Part shown: one piece after another, positions 53,968 to 62,358 of the stretch
Position numbering within the stretch: position 1 is the first letter of the stretch
Layout: the number at the start of each line of letters is the position of its first letter
NCBI RefSeq assembly: GCF_900129655.1
Contig: NZ_FQWK01000004.1
Span: 248,001-312,000, forward strand
Reading direction: 5' to 3'
DNA: 64,000 nucleotides
From: Bacteroides clarus YIT 12056
GTDB taxonomy: Bacteria > Bacteroidota > Bacteroidia > Bacteroidales > Bacteroidaceae
Notes under the pieces: generated by a model
The model's database searches: none
What the model was told of the DNA's origin: nothing
Seen by the model: the letters and a program-made list of their open reading frames with translations, nothing else
Position numbers and translations under genes: made by a program

Positions 53968-54771
53968 TTATTCAAACTCGTATAGTTCGGAAGGAGTAGT
54001 CCTCTTTAAAGCACAGAGTTGCACGTCTTTACCTACAATGATACCTTTCTCTCTCAATTTCCATTCAACGGTTTTATAGGCCAGTTCCGGATGGTTGTTA
54101 TCTTTGCTTAAATGGCAAAGCCAGATATATTGCAAATGCTCAGTGATATTTTCAGCAAGAAACTCTGCGGTGGCGATGTTACTCATGTGTCCGGTACGGC
54201 TGGTGATACGCTCCTTTAAGTATTGGGGATAAGTACCCATGCGCAGCATTTCGTCATCGTAATTGGCTTCCAATATCAGATAATTGGCTTTGCAGATATA
54301 ATGCGCCGCGGTAGGAGTGATTTCTCCAAGGTCGGTAAGGAAAGAGAACACTTTTCCGTCTATCTCGATACAATAACCTACATTGTCCGTACCGTCATGG
54401 GGAACTTCAAAAGATTCGATATGGAAATCTTCCAACTGCATAGGTTGTTGCTTTTCCAGATAACGGACGGACGAATGCAGCTTCTCCGTCATACAGTAAC
54501 TTTTGTTTATACCTTCGTGAATGCGCGCCGTCGTATAAATAGGTATATTCAGTTTCTCTCCCAGTCCGCCTACCGCCTTTATATGGTCGGCATGGTCATG
54601 GGTAACGAACACCGCACGTATCATTTCCATATTGATACCTGCCTCTTTTAATCCTTTTTTTATGATACGGACAGCGATACCGGCATCAATAAGTATTCCG
54701 TATTTCTCTGTGCCTATATAGTAACAATTGCCACTGCTACCACTTGCAAGGCTTATAAATCTTACTTTCAT
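53968..54771 (-). CDS. Metallo-beta-lactamase fold hydrolase (WalJ/YycJ-like)
   Basis: A 267-residue cytoplasmic metallo-hydrolase. It has ASGSSGNCYYIGTEKYGILIDAG near the start, the metal motif VTHDHADH (HxHxDH), the downstream His in VPHDGTD and Asp in LTDLG, and RTGHMSNIATAEFLAE. This wording matches the WalJ/YycJ group, thought to act on DNA (5' exonuclease) and to coordinate cell division and DNA replication. That role is inferred from the family. Confidence 0.88.
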   Translation of the reverse strand: MKVRFISLASGSSGNCYYIGTEKYGILIDAGIAVRIIKKGLKEAGINMEMIRAVFVTHDHADHIKAVGGLGEKLNIPIYTTARIHEGINKSYCMTEKLHSSVRYLEKQQPMQLEDFHIESFEVPHDGTDNVGYCIEIDGKVFSFLTDLGEITPTAAHYICKANYLILEANYDDEMLRMGTYPQYLKERITSRTGHMSNIATAEFLAENITEHLQYIWLCHLSKDNNHPELAYKTVEWKLREKGIIVGKDVQLCALKRTTPSELYEFE

Positions 54772-54790
54772 TCTAATCTACTTAATTACA

Positions 54791-54828
54791 AAAAGCCGTC
54801 ACTTTTTTGAGAAAAAATGACGGCGAAG
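54791..54828 (-). terminator. Terminator after the POT transporter gene
   Basis: GCCGTCA (54795-54801) pairs with TGACGGC (54818-54824), with an inner A/T stem. On the minus strand it ends in a T run. Confidence 0.75.
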
Positions 54829-54931
54829 ACAGTGCAAATGAGGGCAGAATTAAGCGTACTTAAATTATGCCGAAAGCAGCCTGTCTTCGCATTGGGCGAC
54901 AAATATACGGAAAAATATGCAATATAAAAGA

Positions 54932-56314
54932 TTATACTTTCTTCTTTTTGTCGATGAATTCGGTGGTTTTGGCAAAAATCAACAGAGCTACGGCGGCCAC
55001 CAATCCTATTCCCGCAAAATAATACCAGATATAATGCGCGTTCATACTGGCCGCTTCCCAAGCTTCCCGACTTGCAAACAAAGCCGGATCGGGACAGTAT
55101 TTGGTCAGTAACACACCCGCTATGCCAAATCCGAAAATGGATGACAGAAAAGAATGGAGATGGCTGAACCCGAGATACATACCTTCTTCTCCCTCTGGAG
55201 CCTGCAATGAGAAATATTCCAAATATCGCGGAGAAATAAAACATTCCGCCAACGCTTGTACCACAATACCGAGTATCATCATCAAGGTAATATTGCTCAT
55301 TCCCGCAATAACATCGCTGCCCAACAGATTTCCGCATGCCATCAGCAATGCAGAAACAGGAATCAGGAACATACCGATATTCATGGAAGTAATGGCCGTG
55401 CGTTTGGCCATCCATCTGGTGATGAAACTTACACAACAAACCACCACAAAAGGATTTACATTGGCTATCCAACCCGGTTTGGCAGTTTCGCCGGCCATAC
55501 GGATAACATATTTAGGCATTGTGGCGTACAGTTGCTGTTGCACCATCCAGAATCCCGTTACAATAAGGATAAGAATCAATAAACGCCAGTTTGTGATGAT
55601 GCGCAGAAAACCTCGTCCTATCTCACTCATACTTTTACCTTCACCTGCCGTATGCGCCGATTTATACAGAAGAATAACGGACAACAACGCCAGAATGGTC
55701 ATTGAGGCGGAAAAGAAATTGATATAGATATAAGCCTGCTCGCCGATAGCGTTGCGCAACGGATCGATAATGGTCTTTCCTGTAAAAGCGCCGAAGTTCA
55801 CCATCATATAAAAGATGGAATAACCGCGGGCACGGGTTGCTTCGGTGGTTTCTTTCGCCACCGATGCGGAAATAACAGACTTAATGAACGAACCGCCAAG
55901 CATGATGACAAACAGCACAGGAACAATCATCCAGCGTTCACTGCTATCGGTCAGTCCCGAAAAGCGTGTCACTTCTCCATATTCCACCAGTCCGGCTGCT
56001 TCCAGCAAGGTAGGCAACACTCCCAAGCCCAAATAACCCGCAGACAACAAAGAGAATGCGATAATCATCGATTTACGGAAACCTATCTTATCGGCATAAG
56101 CTCCGGTAAATATGGGAAGCAGATACAGCCCGCCCGAGAACAGACCGGAAATCATACTCGCCTCAAAATCATTGAAACCTAAAATACTGGACAGATAAAT
56201 GGTGAGAACAATAAATACGGCATAATACGCCATGCGTTCAAAAAGTTCTACCGTGTTGCTTACCCAAAAGGCCTTGCTAAAACCTTTGGCATTAGTTTGG
56301 GGTGATTGAGTCAT
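54932..56314 (-). CDS. POT/PTR family MFS transporter
   Basis: A 460-residue membrane protein with 12 or more helices. The N-terminal VSNTVELFERMAYYAVFIVLTIYLS resembles the ExxERFxYY proton-coupling motif of peptide transporters. GAYADKIGFRKSMIIAFSLLSAGYLGLG is the MFS loop 2-3 signature, and the C-terminal FISPRYLEYFSLQAPEGEEGMYLGFSH also fits. The substrate is probably a small peptide, but related Bacteroidetes proteins may carry other solutes. Its promoter is face to face with that of the HAD gene. Confidence 0.85.
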   Translation of the reverse strand: MTQSPQTNAKGFSKAFWVSNTVELFERMAYYAVFIVLTIYLSSILGFNDFEASMISGLFSGGLYLLPIFTGAYADKIGFRKSMIIAFSLLSAGYLGLGVLPTLLEAAGLVEYGEVTRFSGLTDSSERWMIVPVLFVIMLGGSFIKSVISASVAKETTEATRARGYSIFYMMVNFGAFTGKTIIDPLRNAIGEQAYIYINFFSASMTILALLSVILLYKSAHTAGEGKSMSEIGRGFLRIITNWRLLILILIVTGFWMVQQQLYATMPKYVIRMAGETAKPGWIANVNPFVVVCCVSFITRWMAKRTAITSMNIGMFLIPVSALLMACGNLLGSDVIAGMSNITLMMILGIVVQALAECFISPRYLEYFSLQAPEGEEGMYLGFSHLHSFLSSIFGFGIAGVLLTKYCPDPALFASREAWEAASMNAHYIWYYFAGIGLVAAVALLIFAKTTEFIDKKKKV

Positions 56315-56347
56315 CCTTTACTGATTAATTATTACGTTTTTATTACT

Positions 56348-56366
56348 TATCTTTGCGGCAAAGATA
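56348..56366. promoter_or_regulatory. Face-to-face -7 boxes of the POT and HAD genes
   Basis: TATCTTTGC (56348-56356, plus strand) and its exact reverse complement GCAAAGATA (56358-56366) are separated by one base. The plus box would drive the HAD gene and the minus box the POT gene. Each predicted transcript start falls inside or next to the other box. No good -33 boxes are seen for either. Confidence 0.6.
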
Positions 56367-56392
56367 GACAATAACAATAAAACGGACAACGT

Positions 56393-57085
56393 ATGACAGA
56401 CAAAATAGAAGTTGTGGCATTCGATGCGGACGATACCCTTTGGGAAAACGAGCTTTATTTTCAGGAGTTCGAACATAAGTTCTGTGATTTGCTAAAAGCA
56501 TATCAGCCATCGGCAACAGTCTCGCAGGAACTGTTTAAGACAGAGATGAAGAACCTGCACATGTATGGATATGGTCTGAAAAGCATGATGCTCAGTATGA
56601 TTGAAACCGCATGCCGGATTACCGACGGAACAGAAAACATGCATTGCGTGGAAGAAATCATCAAATTGGGACAGGAACTTCTGCAAAAGCCCGTCATGCT
56701 TTTAGACGGAGTGGAAGATGTATTACTCCAACTGCAAGGAAAATACAAGCTGGTACTGGCAACCAAAGGAGACCTGTTCGACCAAAGAAGAAAGGTGATG
56801 AGCTCGGGACTGATGAAGTACTTCTGCCACGTTGAAATAATGAGTGACAAGAAAGAAGCCGATTATCAAAAACTTCTTGACACCATGAAATGCAATCCGC
56901 GAAATTTCCTGATGCTGGGAAACTCCGTCAAATCGGATATACTGCCGGTATTGGAGTTAGGCGGATATGCCGCCCACATTCCTTACCATATTACCTGGCA
57001 ATATGAAACCCATGACGGAAACATAACAAGCCCCAACTTCATCCAATTAAAGAACATCAAAGATATAACGGAATACCTCTTATAA
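56393..57085 (+). CDS. HAD family hydrolase
   Basis: A 230-residue phosphatase of the haloacid dehalogenase superfamily. Motif I is VVAFDADDTLWENE (nucleophile Asp and DxDxT form), motif II lies in KLVLATKGD, motif III is the Lys in DKKEADYQKLL, and motif IV is NFLMLGNSVKSDILPVLELG. The cap is helical (subclass I). The substrate is unknown, as for most small HAD enzymes. Monocistronic, ending in a bidirectional terminator. Confidence 0.88.
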   Translation: MTDKIEVVAFDADDTLWENELYFQEFEHKFCDLLKAYQPSATVSQELFKTEMKNLHMYGYGLKSMMLSMIETACRITDGTENMHCVEEIIKLGQELLQKPVMLLDGVEDVLLQLQGKYKLVLATKGDLFDQRRKVMSSGLMKYFCHVEIMSDKKEADYQKLLDTMKCNPRNFLMLGNSVKSDILPVLELGGYAAHIPYHITWQYETHDGNITSPNFIQLKNIKDITEYLL

Positions 57086-57156
57086 GGTAACCTGTCATTC
57101 AGAGCGCAACGAAGAATGACAGATAGTATAAGTCTAAAATCAGCAGTATTTAATAA

Positions 57157-57206
57157 AAAGCCCTTCCACGCTCGCCATAAAGCATCAAGCGTGGAAGGGC
57201 TGATTT
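57157..57206. terminator. Bidirectional terminator between HAD gene and uxaC
   Basis: AGCCCTTCCACGCT (57159-57172) pairs perfectly with AGCGTGGAAGGGCT (57188-57201), with T-rich and A-rich flanks. Confidence 0.85.
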
Positions 57207-57225
57207 TAATTATCTCGTCCTTGTC

Positions 57226-58632
57226 TTAGAACTGGAAGAACTTCTTAGCGTTGTAGTAGCTGATATCTTCAATCATCTGATTTACGCGTTCCATTTCAGC
57301 AACAGGAATTTCGCCGTTTTCCACATCACGACCTACGAGGTTACACAATGTACGACGGAAATATTCATGACGCGGATAGGAGAGGAAAGAACGTGAGTCT
57401 GTCAACATACCTACGAAACGGCTCAGCAAGCCAAGTACGGAAAGTGCGTTCATTTGCTTTTCCATACCGTCTTTCTGGTCGAGGAACCACCAGCCTGAAC
57501 CGAACTGAATCTTACCGGCAATCGTACCGTCCTGGAAGTTACCCAGCATAGTAGCGATTACTTCATTGGCACACGGGTTCAGATTATAAAGAATGGTCTT
57601 GGTCAGTTTGCCTGCCGAATTCAAGCGGTCGAGGAACTTAGCCATTGCTTTAGCGGTAGTAAACTCACCGATAGAGTCAAAACCGGTGTCAGGGCCGAGC
57701 AACTTGAACATTTTACTGTTGTTGTTGCGGATGGCTCCATAGTGGAATTGCTGTGTCCAGCCCTTCTCCCAATCCATTTCACCAAAGGCAATCAGCATAG
57801 CCGACTTGAACTTCAGGATTTCTTCCTTGGTCAATTCGGCGCCGCCATACACTTTATTGAAGATTGCCTTGATTTCCGCATCCGTATAATCTTCCGCATA
57901 GAATTCTTCGATACCATGGTCGGACAGTTTACATCCTTGAGCGGCGAAGAAGTCATGACGCTTGCGCAAAGCGGCAATCATATCGTCGAAAGTAGAAATA
58001 GCCACACCGCTCACTTCCGCCAGCTTCTCTACATAAGTGCGGAAATCAGCAGGAACTTCTACCGCCATCGCCTTGTCGGGACGCCAAGTAGGCAACATCT
58101 TGATTTCAAAGCCGCTTTCACGGGTCTTGATATGATATTCCAGTGAATCGACGGGGTCATCGGTCGTACAAACAGCTTCCACGTTATAACGGCGCATCAT
58201 GCCGCGAGCCGAGTATTCGGGTTGTTTCAGCTTCTCGTTACATTCGTCATAGATTTCACGTGCGGTTTTAGGGTTCAAAATCTTGTCGATGCCGAATGCA
58301 GTCTTCAATTCCAAGTGCGTCCAGTGGTACAAAGGATTACGGAAAGTATAAGGTACGGTTTCCGCCCATTTCTCGAACTTTTCCCAATCGGTGGTGTCCT
58401 TACCGGTGCAGAAACGTTCGTCCACGCCGTTGGTACGCATTGCGCGCCATTTGTAGTGGTCGCCACCCAACCAGATTTCCGTCAGTGACTTGAATTGGTA
58501 ATCGTCTGCTACCATTTGTGGAATTAAGTGACAGTGATAGTCGATAATCGGCATTTTAGCCGCATGTTCGTGGTACAACTTCTGTGCGGTTTCTGTCTGC
58601 AACAGGAAGTTCTCGTCCATAAAGTTTTTCAT
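57226..58632 (-). CDS. uxaC: Glucuronate/galacturonate isomerase
   Basis: Converts D-glucuronate to fructuronate and D-galacturonate to tagaturonate. At 468 residues it has UxaC length. The N-terminal metal motif is MPIIDYHCHLIPQMVADDYQF, then WLGGDHYKWRAMRTNGVDE, VCTTDDPVDSLEYH, MLPTWRPDKAM and the C-terminal TDSRSFLSYPRHEYFRR. It is transcribed away from the LacI regulator gene. With uxaB nearby it gives the first two steps of galacturonate breakdown. Altronate dehydratase (uxaA) is not in the window. Confidence 0.95.
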   Translation of the reverse strand: MKNFMDENFLLQTETAQKLYHEHAAKMPIIDYHCHLIPQMVADDYQFKSLTEIWLGGDHYKWRAMRTNGVDERFCTGKDTTDWEKFEKWAETVPYTFRNPLYHWTHLELKTAFGIDKILNPKTAREIYDECNEKLKQPEYSARGMMRRYNVEAVCTTDDPVDSLEYHIKTRESGFEIKMLPTWRPDKAMAVEVPADFRTYVEKLAEVSGVAISTFDDMIAALRKRHDFFAAQGCKLSDHGIEEFYAEDYTDAEIKAIFNKVYGGAELTKEEILKFKSAMLIAFGEMDWEKGWTQQFHYGAIRNNNSKMFKLLGPDTGFDSIGEFTTAKAMAKFLDRLNSAGKLTKTILYNLNPCANEVIATMLGNFQDGTIAGKIQFGSGWWFLDQKDGMEKQMNALSVLGLLSRFVGMLTDSRSFLSYPRHEYFRRTLCNLVGRDVENGEIPVAEMERVNQMIEDISYYNAKKFFQF

Positions 58633-58749
58633 CTTCTTGTGTTTTAAGTATCTAAAAAAATTACTTTCTTGTTATTACACCTATATAGTATTGATTGTAA
58701 AGCTGATAGGCCTGATAAGGCTTTTTGCTTTTATTAACCGTTATCGAAC

Positions 58750-58798
58750 ACAAAAGTAGAAATTTTACTTGGAGAAACAAAATAATTCGTATCTTTGC
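58750..58798. promoter_or_regulatory. Overlapping divergent promoters of uxaC and the LacI gene
   Basis: Minus strand: TTTG (58778-58781) and TACTTTTGT (58750-58758) with 19 bp between them drive uxaC. Plus strand: CTTG (58768-58771) and TATCTTTGC (58790-58798) with 18 bp between them drive the regulator. The promoters interlock, so one bound regulator could control both directions. Confidence 0.7.
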
Positions 58799-58862
58799 GG
58801 CAAATATTTATAATATTTAAGTTTTGAACGTAAGACCTTTAAACGCCTTTAGGTAGGAGAGA

Positions 58863-59924
58863 ATGGAAAACAAGAATTATACGATAAAGGACATTGCACG
58901 TATGGCAGGCGTGTCTGCCGGAACTGTAGACCGTGTGCTCCATAACCGGGGCGACGTATCCCGCGCAAGCAGAGAAAAGGTTCAGAAAGTTCTTGATGAA
59001 ATAGATTATCATCCCAATATGTTTGCCATAGGTCTGGCGGCCAAAAAGCGTTATCATGTGGTATGTATCATACCTTATTATATAGAGCATGATTACTGGC
59101 ATTCCGTGGCGCAGGGAATAGACCGCGCCGCGCAGGAAATGCGTCCGTTCAACGTAGGCGTGGATTACCTGTTTTACAGCCATGCAAACAAGCCTTCTTA
59201 TCAAGAGGCATGCACGCGGCTTCAATCCGAGTCCGTCGATGCGGTATTGATTGCTCCGAATTTTCAGGACGATACTTTGAAACTGACATCGTATCTGGAA
59301 AGCAAGAATATACCTTACGCCTTTATCGACTTCAACATGGAGCAGACCCATGCTTTATGTTATATAGGCCAGGACTCTCAGGTCAGCGGATACATTGCGG
59401 CCAAGATACTGATGCGCCGTTACCGGGAAGGCCAGGAGCTGGTGCTTTTCCTGAACAACCAAAAGAACAGCCCCGCCGAGGTGCAGATGCAACGCCGCCT
59501 GGAAGGTTTTATGCAATACCTTGCCGCCGAGCACCGGAATCTGATTGTACACGACTTTGTTCTCCACAAAGAAAACACCGACGCTAATGAAAAGCAGCTG
59601 GATACTTTCTTTGCCGAACATCCCAAAGTCGCTTTAGGAGCCGTCTTCAACTCTCGCGTATATCAAGTGGCAGGCTACTTGCAGAGAAAGAAGCAAAAGC
59701 TGGACGCGCTGGTAGGTTACGACCTGCTTCAAAAGAATGTGGAATACCTGAAAAGCGGCGAGGTGAACTATCTCATCGGACAACGCCCCGGATTGCAAGG
59801 ATATTGCGGCGTTAAAGCGTTATGCAATCACATCGTATTCAAGAAGCCGGTGACTGCCGTAAAGTATATGCCCATCGACGTTCTGATGAAAGAAAACATC
59901 GACTTCTACTTCGAATTCGAGTAG
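58863..59924 (+). CDS. LacI family transcriptional regulator
   Basis: A 353-residue DNA-binding regulator. The N-terminal HTH and hinge are YTIKDIARMAGVSAGTVDRVLHNRGDVSRASREKVQKVLDEIDYHPNMFA; the effector domain from about 62 on is periplasmic-binding-protein-like (VCIIPYYIEHDYWHSVAQGIDRAAQ, CYIGQDSQVSGYIAAKILM). It differs from classic sugar-phosphate regulators by its length of the C-terminal part and by the last residues. By position between uxaC and uxaB it probably senses a hexuronate or its product and controls these genes. Confidence 0.9.
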   Translation: MENKNYTIKDIARMAGVSAGTVDRVLHNRGDVSRASREKVQKVLDEIDYHPNMFAIGLAAKKRYHVVCIIPYYIEHDYWHSVAQGIDRAAQEMRPFNVGVDYLFYSHANKPSYQEACTRLQSESVDAVLIAPNFQDDTLKLTSYLESKNIPYAFIDFNMEQTHALCYIGQDSQVSGYIAAKILMRRYREGQELVLFLNNQKNSPAEVQMQRRLEGFMQYLAAEHRNLIVHDFVLHKENTDANEKQLDTFFAEHPKVALGAVFNSRVYQVAGYLQRKKQKLDALVGYDLLQKNVEYLKSGEVNYLIGQRPGLQGYCGVKALCNHIVFKKPVTAVKYMPIDVLMKENIDFYFEFE

Positions 59925-59942
59925 TTCCCCAAGCATCGTACA

Positions 59943-59985
59943 ATTTAAATCATAATCCATAAATCATAATTAAAATCAGTTTTAA
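59943..59985 (+). repeat. AAATCATAAT direct repeat before uxaB
   Basis: AAATCATAAT occurs at 59947-59956 and 59961-59970, with related AATCC/AAATC sequence around it. The repeats fill the gap between the regulator gene and uxaB, as in the leaders of xylB and ileS. Confidence 0.55.
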
Positions 59986-59986
59986 G

Positions 59987-61465
59987 ATGAAAGCATTAAA
60001 CAAACAGACGGCTCCCAAGTCCGTTGCTCCCGAGCGAATTATCCAATTCGGTGAAGGTAACTTCCTTCGTGCATTTGTAGACTGGATTGTTTACAACATG
60101 AATCAGAAAACCGACTTCAACAGTAGCGTTGTAGTGGTTCAGCCCATAGAAAGAGGTATGGCAGAATGGCTGAACGGCCAGGACTGTCTTTACCACGTCA
60201 ATCTGCAAGGCCGTCTGAACGGTGAGGCTGTCAACAGCCTCACGCGTATCGACTGTATCAGCCGCGCATTGAATCCGTACTCTCAAAACTCCGCATTCAT
60301 GGCGCTTGCCGACCAGCCCGAGATACGTTTCGTTATCTCCAACACAACGGAAGCCGGTATTGCATTCGACCCGAATTGCAAATTCACCGACGCTCCCGCA
60401 TCGTCTTATCCGGGCAAACTGACTCAGCTTCTGTACCGTCGTTTCAAAACTTTCAAGGGCGACAAGAGCAAAGGTCTTATCATCATGCCTTGCGAATTGA
60501 TTTTCCTGAACGGCCATCACCTGAAAGAATGCATCTATCAGTACATCGAACTGTGGAAAGACGACTTCGGCGCAGATTACGAGAAGTTCAAGACCTGGTT
60601 CACAAAGTACTGCTACGTATGCGCTACTCTGGTAGACCGTATCGTTCCGGGCTTCCCGCGTAAGGAAATCGCGCAGATTCAGAAGAAAATCTGTTATGCC
60701 GACAACTTGGTTGTACAGGCCGAAATCTTCCATCTGTGGGTTATCGAAGCTGCCGAGAACCTCTCTCTCCGCCAGTTGGCAGAGGAATTCCCCGCAAACA
60801 AGGCAGGCATGAACGTACTCTTCGTGAAGTCCGAGGCTCCTTACCACGAAAGAAAGGTAACCTTGCTGAACGGTCCTCACACCGTGCTTTCTCCGGTGGC
60901 TTACCTCAGTGGCGTAAACATCGTGCGCGACGCCTGTAACCACCCTGTTATCGGCAAGTACGTCCGCAAAGTACAGTTCGACGAACTGATGCAGACATTG
61001 AATCTGCCCATGGACGAATTGAAGAAATTCGCCGCCGATGTATTGGAACGTTTCGACAATCCTTACGTAGAACATCAGGTGACCAGCATCATGCTGAACT
61101 CCTTCCCGAAATACCAAACCCGCGACCTGCCGGGCTTGAAGACTTATCTGGAACGCAAAGGCGAACTTCCGAAAGGACTCGTGCTCGGTCTTGCCGCCAT
61201 CATCACATATTATAAGGGCGGTGTGCGTGCCGACGGTGCGGAAATCACTCCGAACGACGCTCCCGAAATCATGCAATTACTGAAAGACCTTTGGGCGACA
61301 GGCGACACCCGCAAAGTAGCGGAAGGCGTATTGGCAGCCAAAGACCTTATTTGGGGCGAACACGGGGACTTGAACACCATCCCGGGATTAACGGATATGG
61401 TTACCGGTTTCTTGAACTCCATTCAAGAAAAGGGTATGCTGGAAACAGTGAAAGGTATTCTCTAA
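59987..61465 (+). CDS. uxaB: Tagaturonate reductase (altronate oxidoreductase)
   Basis: Reduces tagaturonate to altronate with NADH. The 492-residue long-chain mannitol dehydrogenase-type protein has APERIIQFGEGNFLRAFVDWIVYNM at the N-terminus, FVISNTTEAGIAFD, the catalytic Lys region LVDRIVPGFPRKE, and KVTLLNGPHTVLSPVAYLSG. It follows the regulator gene by 62 bp and lies on the opposite strand from uxaC. The codon use is biased as in highly expressed genes. Confidence 0.93.
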   Translation: MKALNKQTAPKSVAPERIIQFGEGNFLRAFVDWIVYNMNQKTDFNSSVVVVQPIERGMAEWLNGQDCLYHVNLQGRLNGEAVNSLTRIDCISRALNPYSQNSAFMALADQPEIRFVISNTTEAGIAFDPNCKFTDAPASSYPGKLTQLLYRRFKTFKGDKSKGLIIMPCELIFLNGHHLKECIYQYIELWKDDFGADYEKFKTWFTKYCYVCATLVDRIVPGFPRKEIAQIQKKICYADNLVVQAEIFHLWVIEAAENLSLRQLAEEFPANKAGMNVLFVKSEAPYHERKVTLLNGPHTVLSPVAYLSGVNIVRDACNHPVIGKYVRKVQFDELMQTLNLPMDELKKFAADVLERFDNPYVEHQVTSIMLNSFPKYQTRDLPGLKTYLERKGELPKGLVLGLAAIITYYKGGVRADGAEITPNDAPEIMQLLKDLWATGDTRKVAEGVLAAKDLIWGEHGDLNTIPGLTDMVTGFLNSIQEKGMLETVKGIL

Positions 61466-61488
61466 ACAAGAACCGATATATAACGAAA

Positions 61489-61528
61489 GAAAACAGGGTA
61501 AGACTTCGGTTTTACCCTGTTTTTTATA
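61489..61528 (+). terminator. Terminator after uxaB
   Basis: AAACAGGGTAA (61491-61501) pairs with TTACCCTGTTT (61512-61522), enclosing a TTCG-containing loop, and is followed by a T run. Confidence 0.85.
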
Positions 61529-61627
61529 CCTGCCACACTAAATATAACAGTAGTTATATGATGCCCGGCCGACTTTTTTCATGTACCTTTACCAGATAAT
61601 ACATATTCATTAAAATCCGAACAAATA

Positions 61628-62062
61628 ATGGAAAACAACTCCGACTTAAACAACCAGGCAGCCCGATACACCCTATGCTTCAACGACTGCTGCGCTAAGG
61701 CCGAAAGCTGCTTGCGACACAGTATGACACAATACAATACGGCGAAAAACATCCGACTGTCCGTTATCAATCCCCTCTGTTATCCGGAAGCGGGAAAGGA
61801 ATGCCCGCATTTCCGTACAAACAAGAAGATACGGGTAGCGTGGGGTTTCAAAAACCTGTACGATGACATGCCCGCACGCATTTCCCGCGCCATCCACCTC
61901 AATTTGGAAGCCGTCTTCAATCATTCTCCCTATTACCGATACCGCAATCAAAAGTTGGGACTTACTCCGAAGCAACAGGAATGTATCCGCCAAGTGTGCA
62001 GGAAACATGGTTGGAACAAGGAGATCGCTTTCGACCGATACACCGAAGAATACGACTGGTAG
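61628..62062 (+). CDS. DUF6078-like small cysteine-rich protein
   Basis: A 144-residue soluble protein. The N-terminal part has a Cys-rich pattern CFNDCCAKAESCLRH and later CYPEAGKECPHF, which may bind a metal. The C-terminal half (KNLYDDMPARISRAIHLNLEAVFNHSPYYRYRNQKLGLTPKQQECIRQVCRKHGW) looks helical with a DNA-binding-like region. I recall this family as DUF6078 in Bacteroides, without known function. No operon partners; the GGTAC array follows it. Confidence 0.6.
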   Translation: MENNSDLNNQAARYTLCFNDCCAKAESCLRHSMTQYNTAKNIRLSVINPLCYPEAGKECPHFRTNKKIRVAWGFKNLYDDMPARISRAIHLNLEAVFNHSPYYRYRNQKLGLTPKQQECIRQVCRKHGWNKEIAFDRYTEEYDW

Positions 62063-62122
62063 GCATCCCGCCCGCGTTTCCCTGCGGAACCGCCGATTTT
62101 CTCCCGCATGATATTTTAATTT

Positions 62123-62256
62123 CCAACGGTTGGTACAAGGAATACCAACCGTTGGTACGTCTTGTACCTTACTATGGTACACGTCGTACCACAGTAGGGT
62201 ACAGGCCGTACCACGCTGAGGTACGGGACGTACCAAAGGCAGGAACTCCCTGGTAC
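62123..62256. repeat. 22-bp periodic GGTAC/GTACC box array 2
   Basis: GGTAC boxes start at 62132, 62154, 62176, 62198 and 62220, exactly 22 bp apart, and GGAAC at 62242 continues the series. Each is followed after five variable bases by GTACC (62164, 62186, 62208, 62230; ATACC at 62142). The last position (62252) has GGTAC. The left end has a perfect 13-bp hairpin, CCAACGGTTGGTA (62123-62135) with TACCAACCGTTGG (62143-62155). It lies between two genes in the same direction. Confidence 0.85.
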
Positions 62257-62314
62257 ATACACAGGTCTGATAGACAGTGAAGTATACAATATGAATTTGC
62301 GAACATATTTTTCC

Positions 62315-62323
62315 TATCTTTGT
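62315..62323 (+). promoter_or_regulatory. Predicted -7 box for the small membrane protein
   Basis: TATCTTTGT lies 36 bp before the ATG at 62359. TTTG at 62296-62299 is only 15 bp upstream, so the -33 match is weak. Confidence 0.45.
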
Positions 62324-62358
62324 TCCCTGTATCAGTAAGATTACCCAAATATAGAAAA

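Noticed and set aside
54786..55472. 228-codon minus-strand frame at the end of the POT gene
   Set aside because: It overlaps the POT gene in another frame on the same strand, and also covers the gap with the terminator hairpin; the POT frame has clear membrane helices and motifs.
59996..61276. 426-codon open frame on the minus strand of uxaB
   Set aside because: It is a mirror frame of the well-supported uxaB gene, caused by its codon bias, and shows no known domain.
62123..62256. GGTAC array as a chain of terminators
   Set aside because: The stems are only 5 bp except the first, there is no T run, and uxaB and xylE have ordinary terminators upstream.
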